Positions 8,466 to 17,647 are shown, numbered from the stretch's first letter. The stretch is DNA of 64,000 nucleotides from JANMDN01 sp031376285 (GCA_031376285.1 JANMDN010000002.1:1-64000), one strand, 5' to 3'. Translations and numbers: made by a program. Notes: generated by a model from the sequence alone, not told the origin.

Positions 8466-9734
8466 GTGGCAACCACGCGCACCATCGACCTGAAATCGCG
8501 CATCGAGGCCGCGAAGGCCGCAAGCCGCATTGTCGGTCGAATGCCCGGTGCTGCCCGCGACGCGATGCTTCATGAGATCGCCGACGCGATGGTCCGCCGG
8601 ACCGATGAGATCATTTCGGAGAACCGCGACGACGTGTCCGATGCGCGTGCGGCGCACGTTTCGCCAGCCCTCGTCGACCGGCTCTACCTCGACGAGGATC
8701 GCATTGCCGATATGGCCCGCGCGGTCAGGGTCGTGGCGGGGCTCCCCGATCCGATCGGCGTGGTCGACCGCGGATGGCGCCGCCCGAATGGCCTTGAGAT
8801 TCTGCGCAAGCGCGTGCCGCTTGGCGTGATCGGGATCATTTACGAAGGGCGTCCGAACGTCACCACCGACGCTGCCGCGCTCTGCCTGAAAAGCGGGAAC
8901 GCGGTCGTCCTGCGCGGGAGTCGCGTGGCGCGACGCTCGAACCAAATTCTTGCTGGAGTTATCGAGAGCGCCCTGCGCGAGGTCGGGGCGCCGCCAGCCG
9001 CCGTGACAATGCTCGGGACCGATCGCCAGGAGATGATCGAGCTGGTCCAGATGAACGGGCTCGTCGACCTTGTCATCCCTCGGGGTGGGCTCGAGCTGAA
9101 AGCGGCGCTCACCGAACACGCCACCGTCCCGGTGATCTACGCCGCCGCGGGCAACTGCCACGTCTACGTCGATGTCGACGCTGACATCAGCCTTGCTCGG
9201 GACATCATCCTGAACGCCAAGGTGCAGCGCCCGGGGGTCTGCAACGCGGCCGAGACGCTGCTCGTTCATCGCGCCATCGCCGCTGATGCGCTGCCGATGC
9301 TCGTCGATGCGTTGCGGGCGGCCGAGGTCGAGATCCGGATGTGTGCGGATGGCCTGTCGATTCTCGGGAGCCGGGCGGAGGGCATTCTCGCGGCGACCGA
9401 TGAGGACTACGCAACCGAGTTCCTGTCGCTCACGATCGCGGTGAAGCTCGTCGGTTCGCTCGACGACGGCATCGAGCACATCAACACCTACGGCACCGGC
9501 CACAGCGAGGCGATCGTTACGACCTCGCTTGCCGCTGCCCGTGAGTTCCAGGAGGGCGTCGACGCGGCCTGCGTCTATGTGAACGCGTCGACCCGCTTCA
9601 CGGACGGCGGCGAGTTCGGCATGGGTGCGGAAATCGGGAACTCCACCCAGAAGCTTCACGCACGGGGACCGATCGGCCCGGAGGAGCTGACGACGATCAA
9701 GTACCTGGTCACCGGCGAGGGTCACGTCCGGTAG
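8466..9734 (+). CDS. proA: Glutamate-5-semialdehyde dehydrogenase
   Basis: NADPH-dependent reductase that converts gamma-glutamyl phosphate to glutamate semialdehyde, the second step of proline synthesis. 422 residues from GTG 8466. It has VPLGVIGIIYEGRPNVT, the cofactor region KSGNAVVLRGS, and the catalytic cysteine in PGVCNAAE (about Cys259). It sits directly after proB and 4 bases before nadD. Confidence 0.96.
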   Translation: MATTRTIDLKSRIEAAKAASRIVGRMPGAARDAMLHEIADAMVRRTDEIISENRDDVSDARAAHVSPALVDRLYLDEDRIADMARAVRVVAGLPDPIGVVDRGWRRPNGLEILRKRVPLGVIGIIYEGRPNVTTDAAALCLKSGNAVVLRGSRVARRSNQILAGVIESALREVGAPPAAVTMLGTDRQEMIELVQMNGLVDLVIPRGGLELKAALTEHATVPVIYAAAGNCHVYVDVDADISLARDIILNAKVQRPGVCNAAETLLVHRAIAADALPMLVDALRAAEVEIRMCADGLSILGSRAEGILAATDEDYATEFLSLTIAVKLVGSLDDGIEHINTYGTGHSEAIVTTSLAAAREFQEGVDAACVYVNASTRFTDGGEFGMGAEIGNSTQKLHARGPIGPEELTTIKYLVTGEGHVR

Positions 9735-9738
9735 CAAC

Positions 9739-10332
9739 GTGTCAGGGATGAAACGGGTCGGTCTGCTCGGCGGGGCCTTTGACCCTGTCCACTGCGGCCA
9801 CATTGCGATGGCCGTTCAGGCGACGGCGCAGCTCGGCCTTGACGAGGTCCGCTTCACGCCGACCGGCACACCGGCGCAGCGACCGGACGCGCTTCGGTTT
9901 TCGGCGACCGCTCGAGTCGAGTTGGTTGAGCTCGCCATCGCGCAGGAACCGAGGTTCAGGCTTTGGCGCGAAGAGCTCGACCGGGAGGGGGTCAGCTACA
10001 GCGCGGACACGGTCGAGGCGCTCGCCCGCGACTGCCCGGGTGCGTCATTGTGGCTCATCCTCGGAGCCGACCAGCTGGAGATCTTCGATCGTTGGCACGA
10101 GCCCGAGCGAATCACTCGCCTCGCTCGGCTCGCCGTTGCGCCGCGGGCAGGCACGGATCGCCTCACGGCCGAGGCCAGCGCACGGCTTGTGCCCAGCGCC
10201 CAGATCGATTGGTTGGTCATGGACGAGGTCACGGTGTCGGCCACCGAGATTCGCGCCCGACTCGACGACGGACGCTTGATCCGGGGACTTGTCCCCGAGC
10301 CGATCGTCGAGCGACTGCGCCGCGGGGGCTGA
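9739..10332 (+). CDS. nadD: Nicotinate-nucleotide adenylyltransferase
   Basis: Transfers AMP to nicotinate mononucleotide in NAD synthesis. The nucleotidyltransferase motif GGAFDPVHCGHI is at the N-terminus, and the C-terminal substrate motif reads VSATEIRARL, corresponding to the usual ISSTxIR. 197 residues from GTG 9739; an internal ATG at 9748 (MKRVGLLGG) is an equally good start. It follows proA, in the common obg-proBA-nadD-rsfS order, although an opposing flavoprotein gene now separates it from rsfS. Confidence 0.94.
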   Translation: MSGMKRVGLLGGAFDPVHCGHIAMAVQATAQLGLDEVRFTPTGTPAQRPDALRFSATARVELVELAIAQEPRFRLWREELDREGVSYSADTVEALARDCPGASLWLILGADQLEIFDRWHEPERITRLARLAVAPRAGTDRLTAEASARLVPSAQIDWLVMDEVTVSATEIRARLDDGRLIRGLVPEPIVERLRRGG

Positions 10333-10339
10333 TCGCGGC

Positions 10340-11368
10340 CTACACGGCGGGGGGCCAGCGCTCGTCGGGCGTTGCCTCGATCGTGCCCGCGACGACGACG
10401 CGCATGTGGCCAGGGTCGGCCGCCTCGTATGGGCGCACGACCGGCGAACGCCACACGTCGTAGATCGCGCAGGCAGCATCGGGGTTCTTGGGGTTCTGGA
10501 GGATCGCCTGGGCGAGCGCATGAGCGTCACCGAGCCCAATACCCGACGAGACACCGGTCTCGGGGCCGAAGAAGTGGGCCGCATCGCCGATGAGAACGAC
10601 GCCGGGGCTCCACCACTTGGGGCACGCGAGGAGCTGCGGCTCGGAGTAGCGGATCTGGTCGATCGAGGTCAGACCCACGACCGCCGACTCGGACGCCGGA
10701 AGGAGGCGCGTCCACATCTCCTTGATTGCGTCGAGCCCTGGGGCGAGGGCGGCCTCGGCGCCGACCTTCTTGACGCTCCGCCACCCGCCGGAGCCCTCGT
10801 TCCACGAGAGCATTCCGATGTGTCCGCCGTCGGACATATAGGCCATCGCAAACGACGAGTCGGCAGGTGTTGGACTCGAAAAGCCAAGCTCAGCCTCGGG
10901 AAGCGACGTGAACTGCGCGGTAAGGCCCGCCATGTCGCGGGTTGGCGAGCGCATTCCGTCGCACGCGACGACGATGTCGGACTCGAAGGTGGTGTTGCCG
11001 TTCGGGCCTTCGGCGACGACACCAACCACGCGACCGTCGTCGTCATGCAGTAGCTCCACCACGGTGTGATCGTTGACGATCGGGAGGTCGCGCTGCAGTG
11101 CCTCGATGAGGGCGCCGAAACGGACGCCAACGGCGATCGGTTGTTGCCCGTCACGCGGGGCAATCGGCCGACCGTGCTGGCGGACCTCGTCGTAGACGCC
11201 GATCTCTTGGAGGGACTCGTAGCCCTGAAAGCCGAGCATGTAGCCGCGCGGGATGTAGTGCCCCGCCGGCATCCGTTCGAGGACCGTGGGCTCGACGCCA
11301 CGCTTGCGCAGGAGGTGGGCGAGCGTCATTCCAACCATGCCGCCGCCGACGATTACGACCTTCATCAT
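10340..11368 (-). CDS. FAD-dependent monooxygenase (PHBH/UbiH-type fold)
   Basis: Flavoprotein hydroxylase family member of 342 residues. The N-terminal Rossmann FAD motif is GGGMVGMTLAHLL, and the second FAD motif GDAAHFFGPETG lies near residue 270, followed by a helix GIGLGDAHALA. DIVVACDGMRSPTR corresponds to the family DG motif. The substrate is not predictable from sequence. It is transcribed against its neighbours and splits the usual nadD-rsfS pair, so it is probably a later insertion in this lineage. ATG 11368 (MMKVVIVGGG) is the natural start. Confidence 0.85.
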   Translation of the reverse strand: MMKVVIVGGGMVGMTLAHLLRKRGVEPTVLERMPAGHYIPRGYMLGFQGYESLQEIGVYDEVRQHGRPIAPRDGQQPIAVGVRFGALIEALQRDLPIVNDHTVVELLHDDDGRVVGVVAEGPNGNTTFESDIVVACDGMRSPTRDMAGLTAQFTSLPEAELGFSSPTPADSSFAMAYMSDGGHIGMLSWNEGSGGWRSVKKVGAEAALAPGLDAIKEMWTRLLPASESAVVGLTSIDQIRYSEPQLLACPKWWSPGVVLIGDAAHFFGPETGVSSGIGLGDAHALAQAILQNPKNPDAACAIYDVWRSPVVRPYEAADPGHMRVVVAGTIEATPDERWPPAV

Positions 11369-11510
11369 TGGGGGATCGTAATGAACGTGGGGCGGCTTTG
11401 GGCGGGGTTTGACCGATCTGACGGGCGTCCAGGGTCATCAGTCCGCGCGACGACTGAGAGGTGTCTGCCTTGTGCAATGACCGGCCGGACCACTACCCTC
11501 TCTGGCGGAC

Positions 11511-11939
11511 ATGGGCGAGGAGACTGATATCGAAGGCCAAGATCCACGCGAGCTGGCGCTCATGGCGGCAAGCCACGCCATCTCGAAGAAGGCGACCGAC
11601 GTCCTGATTCTCGACATGCGTCCGCTCTCGGCGTTCACGGACTTCATGGTGATCTGCACGGGGCAGACCTCCCGTCAGACGAAGGCGATCGCCGAAGAGG
11701 TTCGCCGTCAGCTGCGTGACGCTGGCGTGCGTCCGCGTCGGATCGAGGGTGACCGCGAGGGCGAGTGGATCCTGCTCGACTTCCTGGATGTGGTCGTCCA
11801 CGTCTTCACGACCGAGGCGCGACAGTTCTACCGGCTTGAGCTGCTTTGGCGCCGCGCGCCTCAGGAGCGCATCGAGGACACGCCGGAGCTTGCCTCGTTG
11901 GCTGAGTCACCTATACTCGAAGCCGCCGCGGGGGATTAG
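11511..11939 (+). CDS. rsfS: Ribosome silencing factor RsfS (Iojap family)
   Basis: Binds ribosomal protein L14 and blocks subunit joining under nutrient limitation. 142 residues with the family motifs KKATDVLILDMR, TDFMVICTGQTSRQTKAIA, EGDREGEWILLDF and VVHVFTTEAR(Q)FY. The stop codon TAG (11937-11939) lies inside the 5' end of the tRNA-Ala gene, and the probable tRNA promoter lies inside the last rsfS codons. Transcription of the two genes is therefore interlocked. Confidence 0.95.
   Translation: MGEETDIEGQDPRELALMAASHAISKKATDVLILDMRPLSAFTDFMVICTGQTSRQTKAIAEEVRRQLRDAGVRPRRIEGDREGEWILLDFLDVVVHVFTTEARQFYRLELLWRRAPQERIEDTPELASLAESPILEAAAGD
11890..11917 (+). promoter_or_regulatory. Probable sigma-70-type promoter of tRNA-Ala
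   Basis: -35 TTGCCT at 11890-11895, a 16-base spacer, and -10 TATACT at 11912-11917, 12 bases before the tRNA 5' end. It is embedded in the 3' end of rsfS. The match and spacing are good; activity is inferred. Confidence 0.6.
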
Positions 11940-12002
11940 CTCAGCTGGGAGAGCGTCGCGCTGGCAGCGCGAAGGTCAGCGGTTCGAGCCCGCTATCCTC
12001 CA
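11930..12002 (+). tRNA. tRNA-Ala (anticodon GGC)
   Basis: 73-base cloverleaf: acceptor GGGGGAT pairs with ATCCTCC, D-arm TAGCTCAGCTGGGAGAGC, anticodon loop CTGGCAG (GGC, alanine), T-arm GGTTCGAGC. Discriminator A; the 3' CCA is not fully encoded (CCT follows). The first 10 bases overlap the rsfS coding sequence. A strong terminator follows. Confidence 0.97.
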
Positions 12003-12008
12003 CCTCTG

Positions 12009-12035
12009 AAAAAGCCCCGCAAGACGGGGCTTTTT
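12009..12035 (+). terminator. Rho-independent terminator after tRNA-Ala
   Basis: Perfect 11-bp stem, 12009-12019 with 12025-12035, a 5-base loop CAAGA and a TTTTT tract at the 3' side of the stem. A classical intrinsic terminator, placed to end both the rsfS and tRNA transcripts. Confidence 0.92.
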
Positions 12036-12154
12036 CGTTCCGATTTCGTGCCTCATTCCTCGGCGGTCGCCCGCGATCTCGCGTTCGTACCTTGCTCACT
12101 CAGTGCGTAAGGGAGAACGGCCGAATGTCGGGCCCATTCGTGCTTGCACACGAA

Positions 12155-12367
12155 TCACTCCAACGGGTGCGGCCTCGACCGATCCCACTCGTCGCGCAGC
12201 CTCTCCAGATCACCCGGCTTCCAGATATCTGGGAGAGAACCCGCGGTCTCCTTGATCGCCTGGCGACGCCGTCGCGCACGGTCCGTGACCGCGTCGAGCA
12301 CGGTCTCTTGGTCATGCGCAGGAGCGCGCGCTACCTCGTCAGCTGCGCTGTTGTCAGGGTCGTTCAT
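12155..12367 (-). CDS. Small hypothetical protein
   Basis: 70-residue protein beginning MNDPDNSAADEVARAP. Its middle is rich in Asp/Arg (VLDAVTDRARRRRQAIKE) and its end reads GSLPDIWKPGDLERLRDEW. No signal peptide or membrane segment. It does not resemble a family I can name; the charged helix-rich composition would suit a small DNA- or protein-binding factor, but that is only an impression. It lies 56 bases downstream of the PPOX gene on the same strand and could be its operon partner. No clear ribosome-binding site. Confidence 0.5.
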   Translation of the reverse strand: MNDPDNSAADEVARAPAHDQETVLDAVTDRARRRRQAIKETAGSLPDIWKPGDLERLRDEWDRSRPHPLE

Positions 12368-12423
12368 GGATAAACGGTAGCGCAGGGTCCGCGGCCTTTG
12401 CGACGTTGGGCCAACACCGTTTC

Positions 12424-12852
12424 TCACTCCGCCACGGCGCCTTGCCCAACGATGCGCGTCGGGCGGACTCGCACGAGCAGCTCTCCTGGAACGCCATTTC
12501 GTCGGCCGAATTCCTCCGCCCGGTCGCTTCCCATGTAGCGGCCTCCGATGACCGTCGCCCATCGGAGGACCTCATCGAGGTCGTCCGAGACTTCCGCGAC
12601 GCCATCGACGCGCACAAACGCGAACGGCGGTGCCTCATCGTCGACGCAGATCGAGACTCGGGCATCGCGCCGGAGCGCCCGGCCCTTCACCGACTCCGCA
12701 CCCGTGTTGAAGATCAACGCTCCGTCGTCATCGAGGACGAACCAGATCGGTACGACCATCGGCGAGCCGTCCCGGCGAACGACCGCCAGCTTTCCGGTGC
12801 GCGTCCCCTCCATGAGGAATGCGCGGATCTCCTCATCGCTCATCTTCGCCAT
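12424..12852 (-). CDS. PPOX-class (probably F420-dependent) oxidoreductase
   Basis: 142-residue split-barrel flavin/F420-binding protein of the pyridoxamine-phosphate-oxidase-like superfamily. The order of elements is typical: an N-terminal helix (MSDEEIRAFLMEGTRTGKLAVVRRDGSP), MVVPIWFVLDDDGALIFNT, KGRALRRDARVSICVD, then a second half with VRVDGVAEV. ATG 12852 has a GGGAGG site just upstream, so the longer start at 12879 was not used. Actinobacterial members of this shape commonly bind F420, but the cofactor is inferred. Physiological substrate unknown. Confidence 0.85.
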   Translation of the reverse strand: MAKMSDEEIRAFLMEGTRTGKLAVVRRDGSPMVVPIWFVLDDDGALIFNTGAESVKGRALRRDARVSICVDDEAPPFAFVRVDGVAEVSDDLDEVLRWATVIGGRYMGSDRAEEFGRRNGVPGELLVRVRPTRIVGQGAVAE

Positions 12853-12914
12853 CGTTCCTCCCGGTTGGCTACCCGCCATCCTGGCAGGGAGGCGAAGACT
12901 CGAGAACCCCTACC

Positions 12915-13781
12915 TCAAGCGGTCCTTCCAAAGGGGCCGCGTCGGCGCTTCGGCGGGAAGACGCCGCCAAGGTCCAGATCCTCGAATCCCTCAGGCGTTT
13001 CGCCGTCGGCTGCGTACCGGTAGAGGGCGACGCGGAAGATGATGTTGAGCGCACTCATCACGACGGTCACGACCAGGAGCCAGGCGACGGCGACTCCGAC
13101 GGCGATTGCGCGGCGATCGGGACTCCCACCGGAGCCGAGGATGAAGAGGATTGGAAACGGAGTCGCGATCGCGAGGAACCCGATGAGGCCCATGCCGATC
13201 TCACCGCTCACCGTTTCACCCCACGTCTTGACGAAGAGTTCCTTCGATCGGGTGATGGCCTCGCGGACCGTGAGACCTTCGAGAACGAGCACCGGCAACA
13301 CGAGGTAGGTGATGAGGGCCCAGGCCAGGCCGAGCATTCCGCCGATGATCCGCCCGACGAACCCCCCGCGTTCCTCAATCGCCTTGATGATCCCGGACAC
13401 AACGACCGAAACGAGTGCCCACGGCGCGATGGCCACGGCGTTCTGACCGGCCTGCGCGAGCGCGCTTCGTAGCGTCGGTTCACCTCCGCGCATGCGTTCG
13501 TCGGCGGCGCACACGAGCGCGACGTTGAAGAAGATCGTGCAGTAGGAGAGCAGGTAGCCGAGAACCGCGAACGCGATCCAGTCGGCCACTCCGGGTACCT
13601 GCAGTTGCCCCCCCGCCCGGAGGAGATCAACATTGCCACCGAACATGCCATAGAACCCGATGGCAAGAAGCCCAATCGACGCGACCAGCGAGAGCACTGG
13701 GAGTAAGAGCATCTCCCGGTCAGCGCGCAGCACGTCCCAGGACGCGCGAACGAGCCGAAGGCCATTGCGGATTCGTGCCAT
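12915..13781 (-). CDS. Multi-pass membrane protein, DUF6159-like
   Basis: 288 residues with five to six long hydrophobic segments (for example LLLPVLSLVASIGLLAIGF, WIAFAVLGYLLSYCTIFF, YLVLPVLVLEGL). The N-terminus RLVRASWDVLRADREMLLLPV and the pattern AITRSKELFVKTWGE resemble the DUF6159 family of actinobacterial membrane proteins. The charged C-terminal tail is cytoplasmic-looking. The start codon overlaps a 12-bp palindrome (ATGAACGTTCAT, 13780-13791), and a GGAG site lies upstream. No transporter or enzyme motif is visible; function unknown. Confidence 0.75.
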   Translation of the reverse strand: MARIRNGLRLVRASWDVLRADREMLLLPVLSLVASIGLLAIGFYGMFGGNVDLLRAGGQLQVPGVADWIAFAVLGYLLSYCTIFFNVALVCAADERMRGGEPTLRSALAQAGQNAVAIAPWALVSVVVSGIIKAIEERGGFVGRIIGGMLGLAWALITYLVLPVLVLEGLTVREAITRSKELFVKTWGETVSGEIGMGLIGFLAIATPFPILFILGSGGSPDRRAIAVGVAVAWLLVVTVVMSALNIIFRVALYRYAADGETPEGFEDLDLGGVFPPKRRRGPFGRTA

Positions 13782-14024
13782 GAACGTTCATCTCCGTGTC
13801 AGCCCGCGAGCATCAGCCGTGACTCAGGTATCGGCACCAAGCTCCGGTAAGACAAGGTCGAACACGATGGCGACGTCCGCGGGGAGTACCCTCGGCAGTG
13901 AGTGACGCTCGAGCTTGTCCCCCTTCGACCCGTGAAACGGTCGCCTGGGGCCTCAGGGGACTGCCGCCGGCCAGCCCCTCCGCTTCTCGGACGCCGAACA
14001 GGCAGGCAGACGCGGAGGCACCAA

Positions 14025-15152
14025 TTGACCATCACCCCGTTCCTCGAACGGCGGCGTCCTGCCGACCCCCGACTTCGGATCGGACTCCTCGCGCCGCCAT
14101 GGGTTCCAATCCCACCTCCGGCCTATGGAGGGATTGAGCAGGTCGTCGCGGCGCTTGCGACCGGCCTCGTCGACCGCGGGCACGAGGTCGTGCTCGTCGC
14201 GGCGCCAGGCTCCGAGATTGACGGGGTGGAGCTTTTCAGTCCGCTCGCATCGCTTCCGGATGTCATCGGCGAAGCTGCGCCCGATTGGCGCCATGCACTC
14301 GCGGGGATTGGCGCGCTCACTGACGTGGATATCGTGATCGACCACTCCGGTCCTCTCGGGGCGCTCCTCACCTCGCAGCTTGCCGCGCCTGGCCTGCACG
14401 TGACACACGGGCCGCTCGACGAGACTCCCACCGAGATCTACGCCGGGATCGCTCGTCACTCTCCGGGGCTTCGTCTGGTCGCGATCTCAAACGCCCAGCG
14501 TGCAATGGCTCCCGGACTGCCGTTTGCCGGGGTCTGCCACAACGGACTTGCGATCGACTCGGTGCCGTTCCGCGCGACGCCCGACGGGTACCTCGCGTTT
14601 CTTGGGCGCATGTCGCCAGAGAAGGGGCCGAAAGAGGCCATCGAGATTGCCCGACGGGCTGGTCTCCCGCTCCTCATCGGGGCAAAATGCCGCGAGGCCT
14701 CCGAGCGTGAATACTTCGAGAAGTACGTCGCCCCGGCGATCGGCCCTGACGTCGTTTGGCTCGGAGAACTGAATGCCGAAGAGAAATACGACCTGCTTGC
14801 GGGCGCTCGGGCGCTCGTCTTCCCGATCGCCTGGCCGGAGCCGTTTGGCATGGTGATGATCGAGGCGATGGCCTGCGGAACGCCCGTGCTCGCGACACGT
14901 CATGGCTCCGTGCCAGAGGTTGTCGCCGATGGAATCACCGGATTTGTTCGCGACACCGCTGAGGAACTTGTCGAGGCCGTTGGCCGGATCATCGAGATTG
15001 ATCGCCGCGCGTGTCGTCAACGGGTGGAGGAGTGCTTCTCGGCCGAGGCGATGACGGCGAGCTACGAACGCCTTTCTCGGGCGGAGGTTGCGCTCCACCG
15101 ACGCCCGCACGTCGCAACCGCCGTGCGCAAGGTCGCTCGCGCGGGTGTCTGA
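14025..15152 (+). CDS. GT4-type glycosyltransferase
   Basis: GT-B fold glycosyltransferase of about 375 residues. The N-terminal acceptor side begins RIGLLAPPWVPIPPPAYGG, and the C-terminal nucleotide-sugar site shows FLGRMSPEKGPKEAIEIA, then the GT4 signature EPFGMVMIEAMACGTPVLA with its E-x7-E pattern. TTG 14025 has GGAGG six bases upstream and gives the natural N-terminus; the frame stays open 41 codons further up without family similarity. The stop overlaps the start of the debranching-like enzyme by 8 bases (GTGTCTGA), so the two are coupled. That suggests a role in a glucan or another oligosaccharide, though donor and acceptor are unknown. Confidence 0.88.
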   Translation: MTITPFLERRRPADPRLRIGLLAPPWVPIPPPAYGGIEQVVAALATGLVDRGHEVVLVAAPGSEIDGVELFSPLASLPDVIGEAAPDWRHALAGIGALTDVDIVIDHSGPLGALLTSQLAAPGLHVTHGPLDETPTEIYAGIARHSPGLRLVAISNAQRAMAPGLPFAGVCHNGLAIDSVPFRATPDGYLAFLGRMSPEKGPKEAIEIARRAGLPLLIGAKCREASEREYFEKYVAPAIGPDVVWLGELNAEEKYDLLAGARALVFPIAWPEPFGMVMIEAMACGTPVLATRHGSVPEVVADGITGFVRDTAEELVEAVGRIIEIDRRACRQRVEECFSAEAMTASYERLSRAEVALHRRPHVATAVRKVARAGV

Positions 15153-17262
15153 GGACGCACCCGACGAGGGGCTTGCACCGGTCATCCTTGCCGGCGGCGG
15201 TGGAACGGTCACCCTGATCGAGGGCCTCACCTTCGCGATCTCGGATGTCCTCGGTGACATCGGCGGGCTCACAGACGGGCTCATCGCTGACGATACCCGG
15301 CATCTCTCGCGACTGACTCTGCGCGTCGACGGTGCGGCGCTCCGTCCGCTTGGGGCGGCGCAGCTTTCCGCCTCGACGGCGCGTTTCCGAGGCTTTGGGG
15401 ATCCGGGGCCCTGGCAGGCCGACCCGTCACTCGATGTTGAGCGGCGGCGACACGTCGTGGCCGACGGGCTTGACGACGAGCTGACCCTGCGCTGGTGGTC
15501 GGAGGAGGCCCGTGAGGTCTCCGTGGTCGTCGAGCTTGACGCGGACTTCGCCGATATCTTCGCAATCCGTGGTCTGAACACCGGCTCGACGCCTGCGTCG
15601 GTCCCAGTCCTGGCCGAGGTGACATCTGACGGCATGTGTTTCAGCGACCCGGAGACCGGTCTCTCGACGGTCGTTCGTCTCACACCATCGCCTGATTCAT
15701 TGGAGGGTGGGCGCGCCTCTTGGACACCCAGGCTCCGTCGCGGGGAGCCCTGGCATCTCAAGATCGAGGTCGAAGCTGGAGACGGTCGGACGTCCCTGCG
15801 GCGTGAGGTTGGCGCGGCTGGGACGCGTCCCAAGTCCGCGGTCGACGTACGGACTCATCCGCCGGACCTCGCCCGAGCCTGCCGCAGGTCGCTTGCCGAT
15901 CTCGGCGCGCTCAGCATGCCCGACCGCCTCGAGCCGAGCCGGCGCCTTGTGGCCGCGGGCATCCCGTGGTTTGTCGCCCTCTTTGGTCGCGACAGCATCA
16001 TCGCCGGGCACCAGGCCCGGGCCTTCCTTCCCGGCCAGATGATGGACACGCTCGCTGCCCTCGCCGCACGTCAGGGGCGCGTGAGCGAGCCCGGTAACGA
16101 CGAGGAACCGGGGAAGATTCTCCACGAGGTGCGCCTTACCCCGCGGGCGTGGCTTGGCGAGGGCACGATCGCCGGTGCCCGCCCCTACTACGGCACCGTC
16201 GACGCGACGCCGCTCTTTCTCATCCTCTATGGGACGGCACTTCGCTGGGGTGCTCCACGAGCGGCATTGCTCGACCTTCTGCCAGCGGCGAAGGCCGCCC
16301 TGGGATGGATGCGTGGCCCCGGCGATCCTGACGACGACGGGTTCCTGGAGTACCGAGCCTCAGGGCCACGCTCGCTCGGCAACCAGGGCTGGAAGGACTC
16401 CGAGAACGCGGTCCAGTTTTCCGATGGGAGTCTCGCCGAGGGGCCGATCGCGATGGTCGAGGTGCAGGGCTACGCCTACCGCGCCCGGCGTGAGCTTGCC
16501 GAGGTACTTCGCCACCTCGGGAGCGACGCTGAGGCGGCGGCACTTGAGGCCGAGGCCAAGGCGCTCCGCCAGCTCATTCGGGAGCGGTACTGGATTCCGG
16601 GAGCGGGGGAGGAGCCTGGGTTCTTCGCGATGGCCCTCGATGGGAGCAAGCACCAAGTGGGGAGTGTCGCGTCGAACATGGCGCATCTCCTCTGGTGCGA
16701 CGTGCCATCAGCCGAGGAGGCCGAGGATGTCGCCCGCCACCTTGCCGGTCCAGATCTCGCGAGTGGCTGGGGCCTTCGCACGCTGTCGCGCAGGATGGAC
16801 GGGTTCAACCCGATCTCGTACCACGTGGGCTCGGTCTGGCCACATGACACGGCGATCGCGTGCGAGGGGCTCCGTCGCTACGGGCTCGACGGGCCAGCTC
16901 TCGCGCTCGCGAGCGACATCATGGACGCGCTCCCGTTCTTCGAGGACCGCCTGCCAGAACTCTTCGCGGGGCACGGCCGCGAGGTGGGGGACGCACCCAC
17001 GCCATATCCGGCGGCCTGCCGTCCGCAGGCGTGGGCGGCGGGAGTCCCGCTTCAGCTTGCGACGATGTTCCTGGGAGTCGAACCGAACGTGCCAGCGGGG
17101 CGAATTGACCTTGATCCCCGTCTTCCTCCCGGTCTCGACACCCTTGAGGTGCGCGGGATCGAGTTCCCGGGCGGCCGTCTTTCGGTGCGGGTCGAACGCG
17201 ACGGCGGGACGCAGATTCTGGAGGCCCCCGACGACCTCGTGGTTGAACTTCGATCAACATGA
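15145..17262 (+). CDS. Glycogen debranching-type amylo-alpha-1,6-glucosidase
   Basis: 705-residue protein. The N-terminal beta domain (about residues 20-220: FAISDVLGDIGG, DTRHLSRLTLRVDG) matches the bacterial debranching N-terminal domain (GDE_N_bis type). The rest is an (alpha/alpha)6 barrel with GIPWFVALFGRDSIIAG, NQGWKDSENAVQFSDG, GPIAMVEVQGYAY and YHVGSVWPHDTAIA. This combination is annotated as amylo-alpha-1,6-glucosidase in Actinomycetota. There is no signal peptide, so it acts in the cytoplasm. GTG 15145 overlaps the glycosyltransferase end. It may trim alpha-glucan branches or the product of the neighbouring transferase; the substrate is inferred. Confidence 0.85.
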   Translation: MSEDAPDEGLAPVILAGGGGTVTLIEGLTFAISDVLGDIGGLTDGLIADDTRHLSRLTLRVDGAALRPLGAAQLSASTARFRGFGDPGPWQADPSLDVERRRHVVADGLDDELTLRWWSEEAREVSVVVELDADFADIFAIRGLNTGSTPASVPVLAEVTSDGMCFSDPETGLSTVVRLTPSPDSLEGGRASWTPRLRRGEPWHLKIEVEAGDGRTSLRREVGAAGTRPKSAVDVRTHPPDLARACRRSLADLGALSMPDRLEPSRRLVAAGIPWFVALFGRDSIIAGHQARAFLPGQMMDTLAALAARQGRVSEPGNDEEPGKILHEVRLTPRAWLGEGTIAGARPYYGTVDATPLFLILYGTALRWGAPRAALLDLLPAAKAALGWMRGPGDPDDDGFLEYRASGPRSLGNQGWKDSENAVQFSDGSLAEGPIAMVEVQGYAYRARRELAEVLRHLGSDAEAAALEAEAKALRQLIRERYWIPGAGEEPGFFAMALDGSKHQVGSVASNMAHLLWCDVPSAEEAEDVARHLAGPDLASGWGLRTLSRRMDGFNPISYHVGSVWPHDTAIACEGLRRYGLDGPALALASDIMDALPFFEDRLPELFAGHGREVGDAPTPYPAACRPQAWAAGVPLQLATMFLGVEPNVPAGRIDLDPRLPPGLDTLEVRGIEFPGGRLSVRVERDGGTQILEAPDDLVVELRST

Positions 17263-17350
17263 AACGCCGAACGACGTAACTTGTCGAAAACGGCGATGCC
17301 CAAACGTCTCAGTGTCGACAGTCCGACTCCCAACGCTCGGAGGAAACGCA

Positions 17351-17629
17351 ATGGCGGTGAAACTCCATCGGTGCCCGGTGATGTGGCCAAAGACCAACAA
17401 GCACCCTTGCTGGAACGTTCAGATGGCCCTTGACGAAGCTGGCATCGAGTACGAAGTGGTCAAAGAACCATGGCCACTCAAGGGCCGCCGCACGAACCTG
17501 GTTGCAAACACCGGGCAGAAACACCTTCCGGCAGTCGAACTCGAAGACGGCACCTGGTACCGCGAAGAGTCCGCCGACATGGCGAGGCACATCCGGGCGG
17601 GCGGGCTCGCGGCCACAGCCGGGAAGTAG
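17351..17629 (+). CDS. Glutaredoxin/GST N-terminal-like protein
   Basis: 92-residue thioredoxin-fold protein. The start MAVKLHRCPVMWPKTNKHPCW carries two cysteines too widely spaced for a CxxC redox pair. GIEYEVVKEPWP, the cis-Pro region KHLPAVELEDGTWY and EESADMARHI are typical of GST N-terminal domains. A GGAGGA site (17338-17343) precedes ATG 17351. No C-terminal GST helical domain is present. It may reduce or conjugate small thiols, but activity cannot be judged from sequence. Confidence 0.8.
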   Translation: MAVKLHRCPVMWPKTNKHPCWNVQMALDEAGIEYEVVKEPWPLKGRRTNLVANTGQKHLPAVELEDGTWYREESADMARHIRAGGLAATAGK

Positions 17630-17647
17630 CTGGCGACCAAGGATCGA

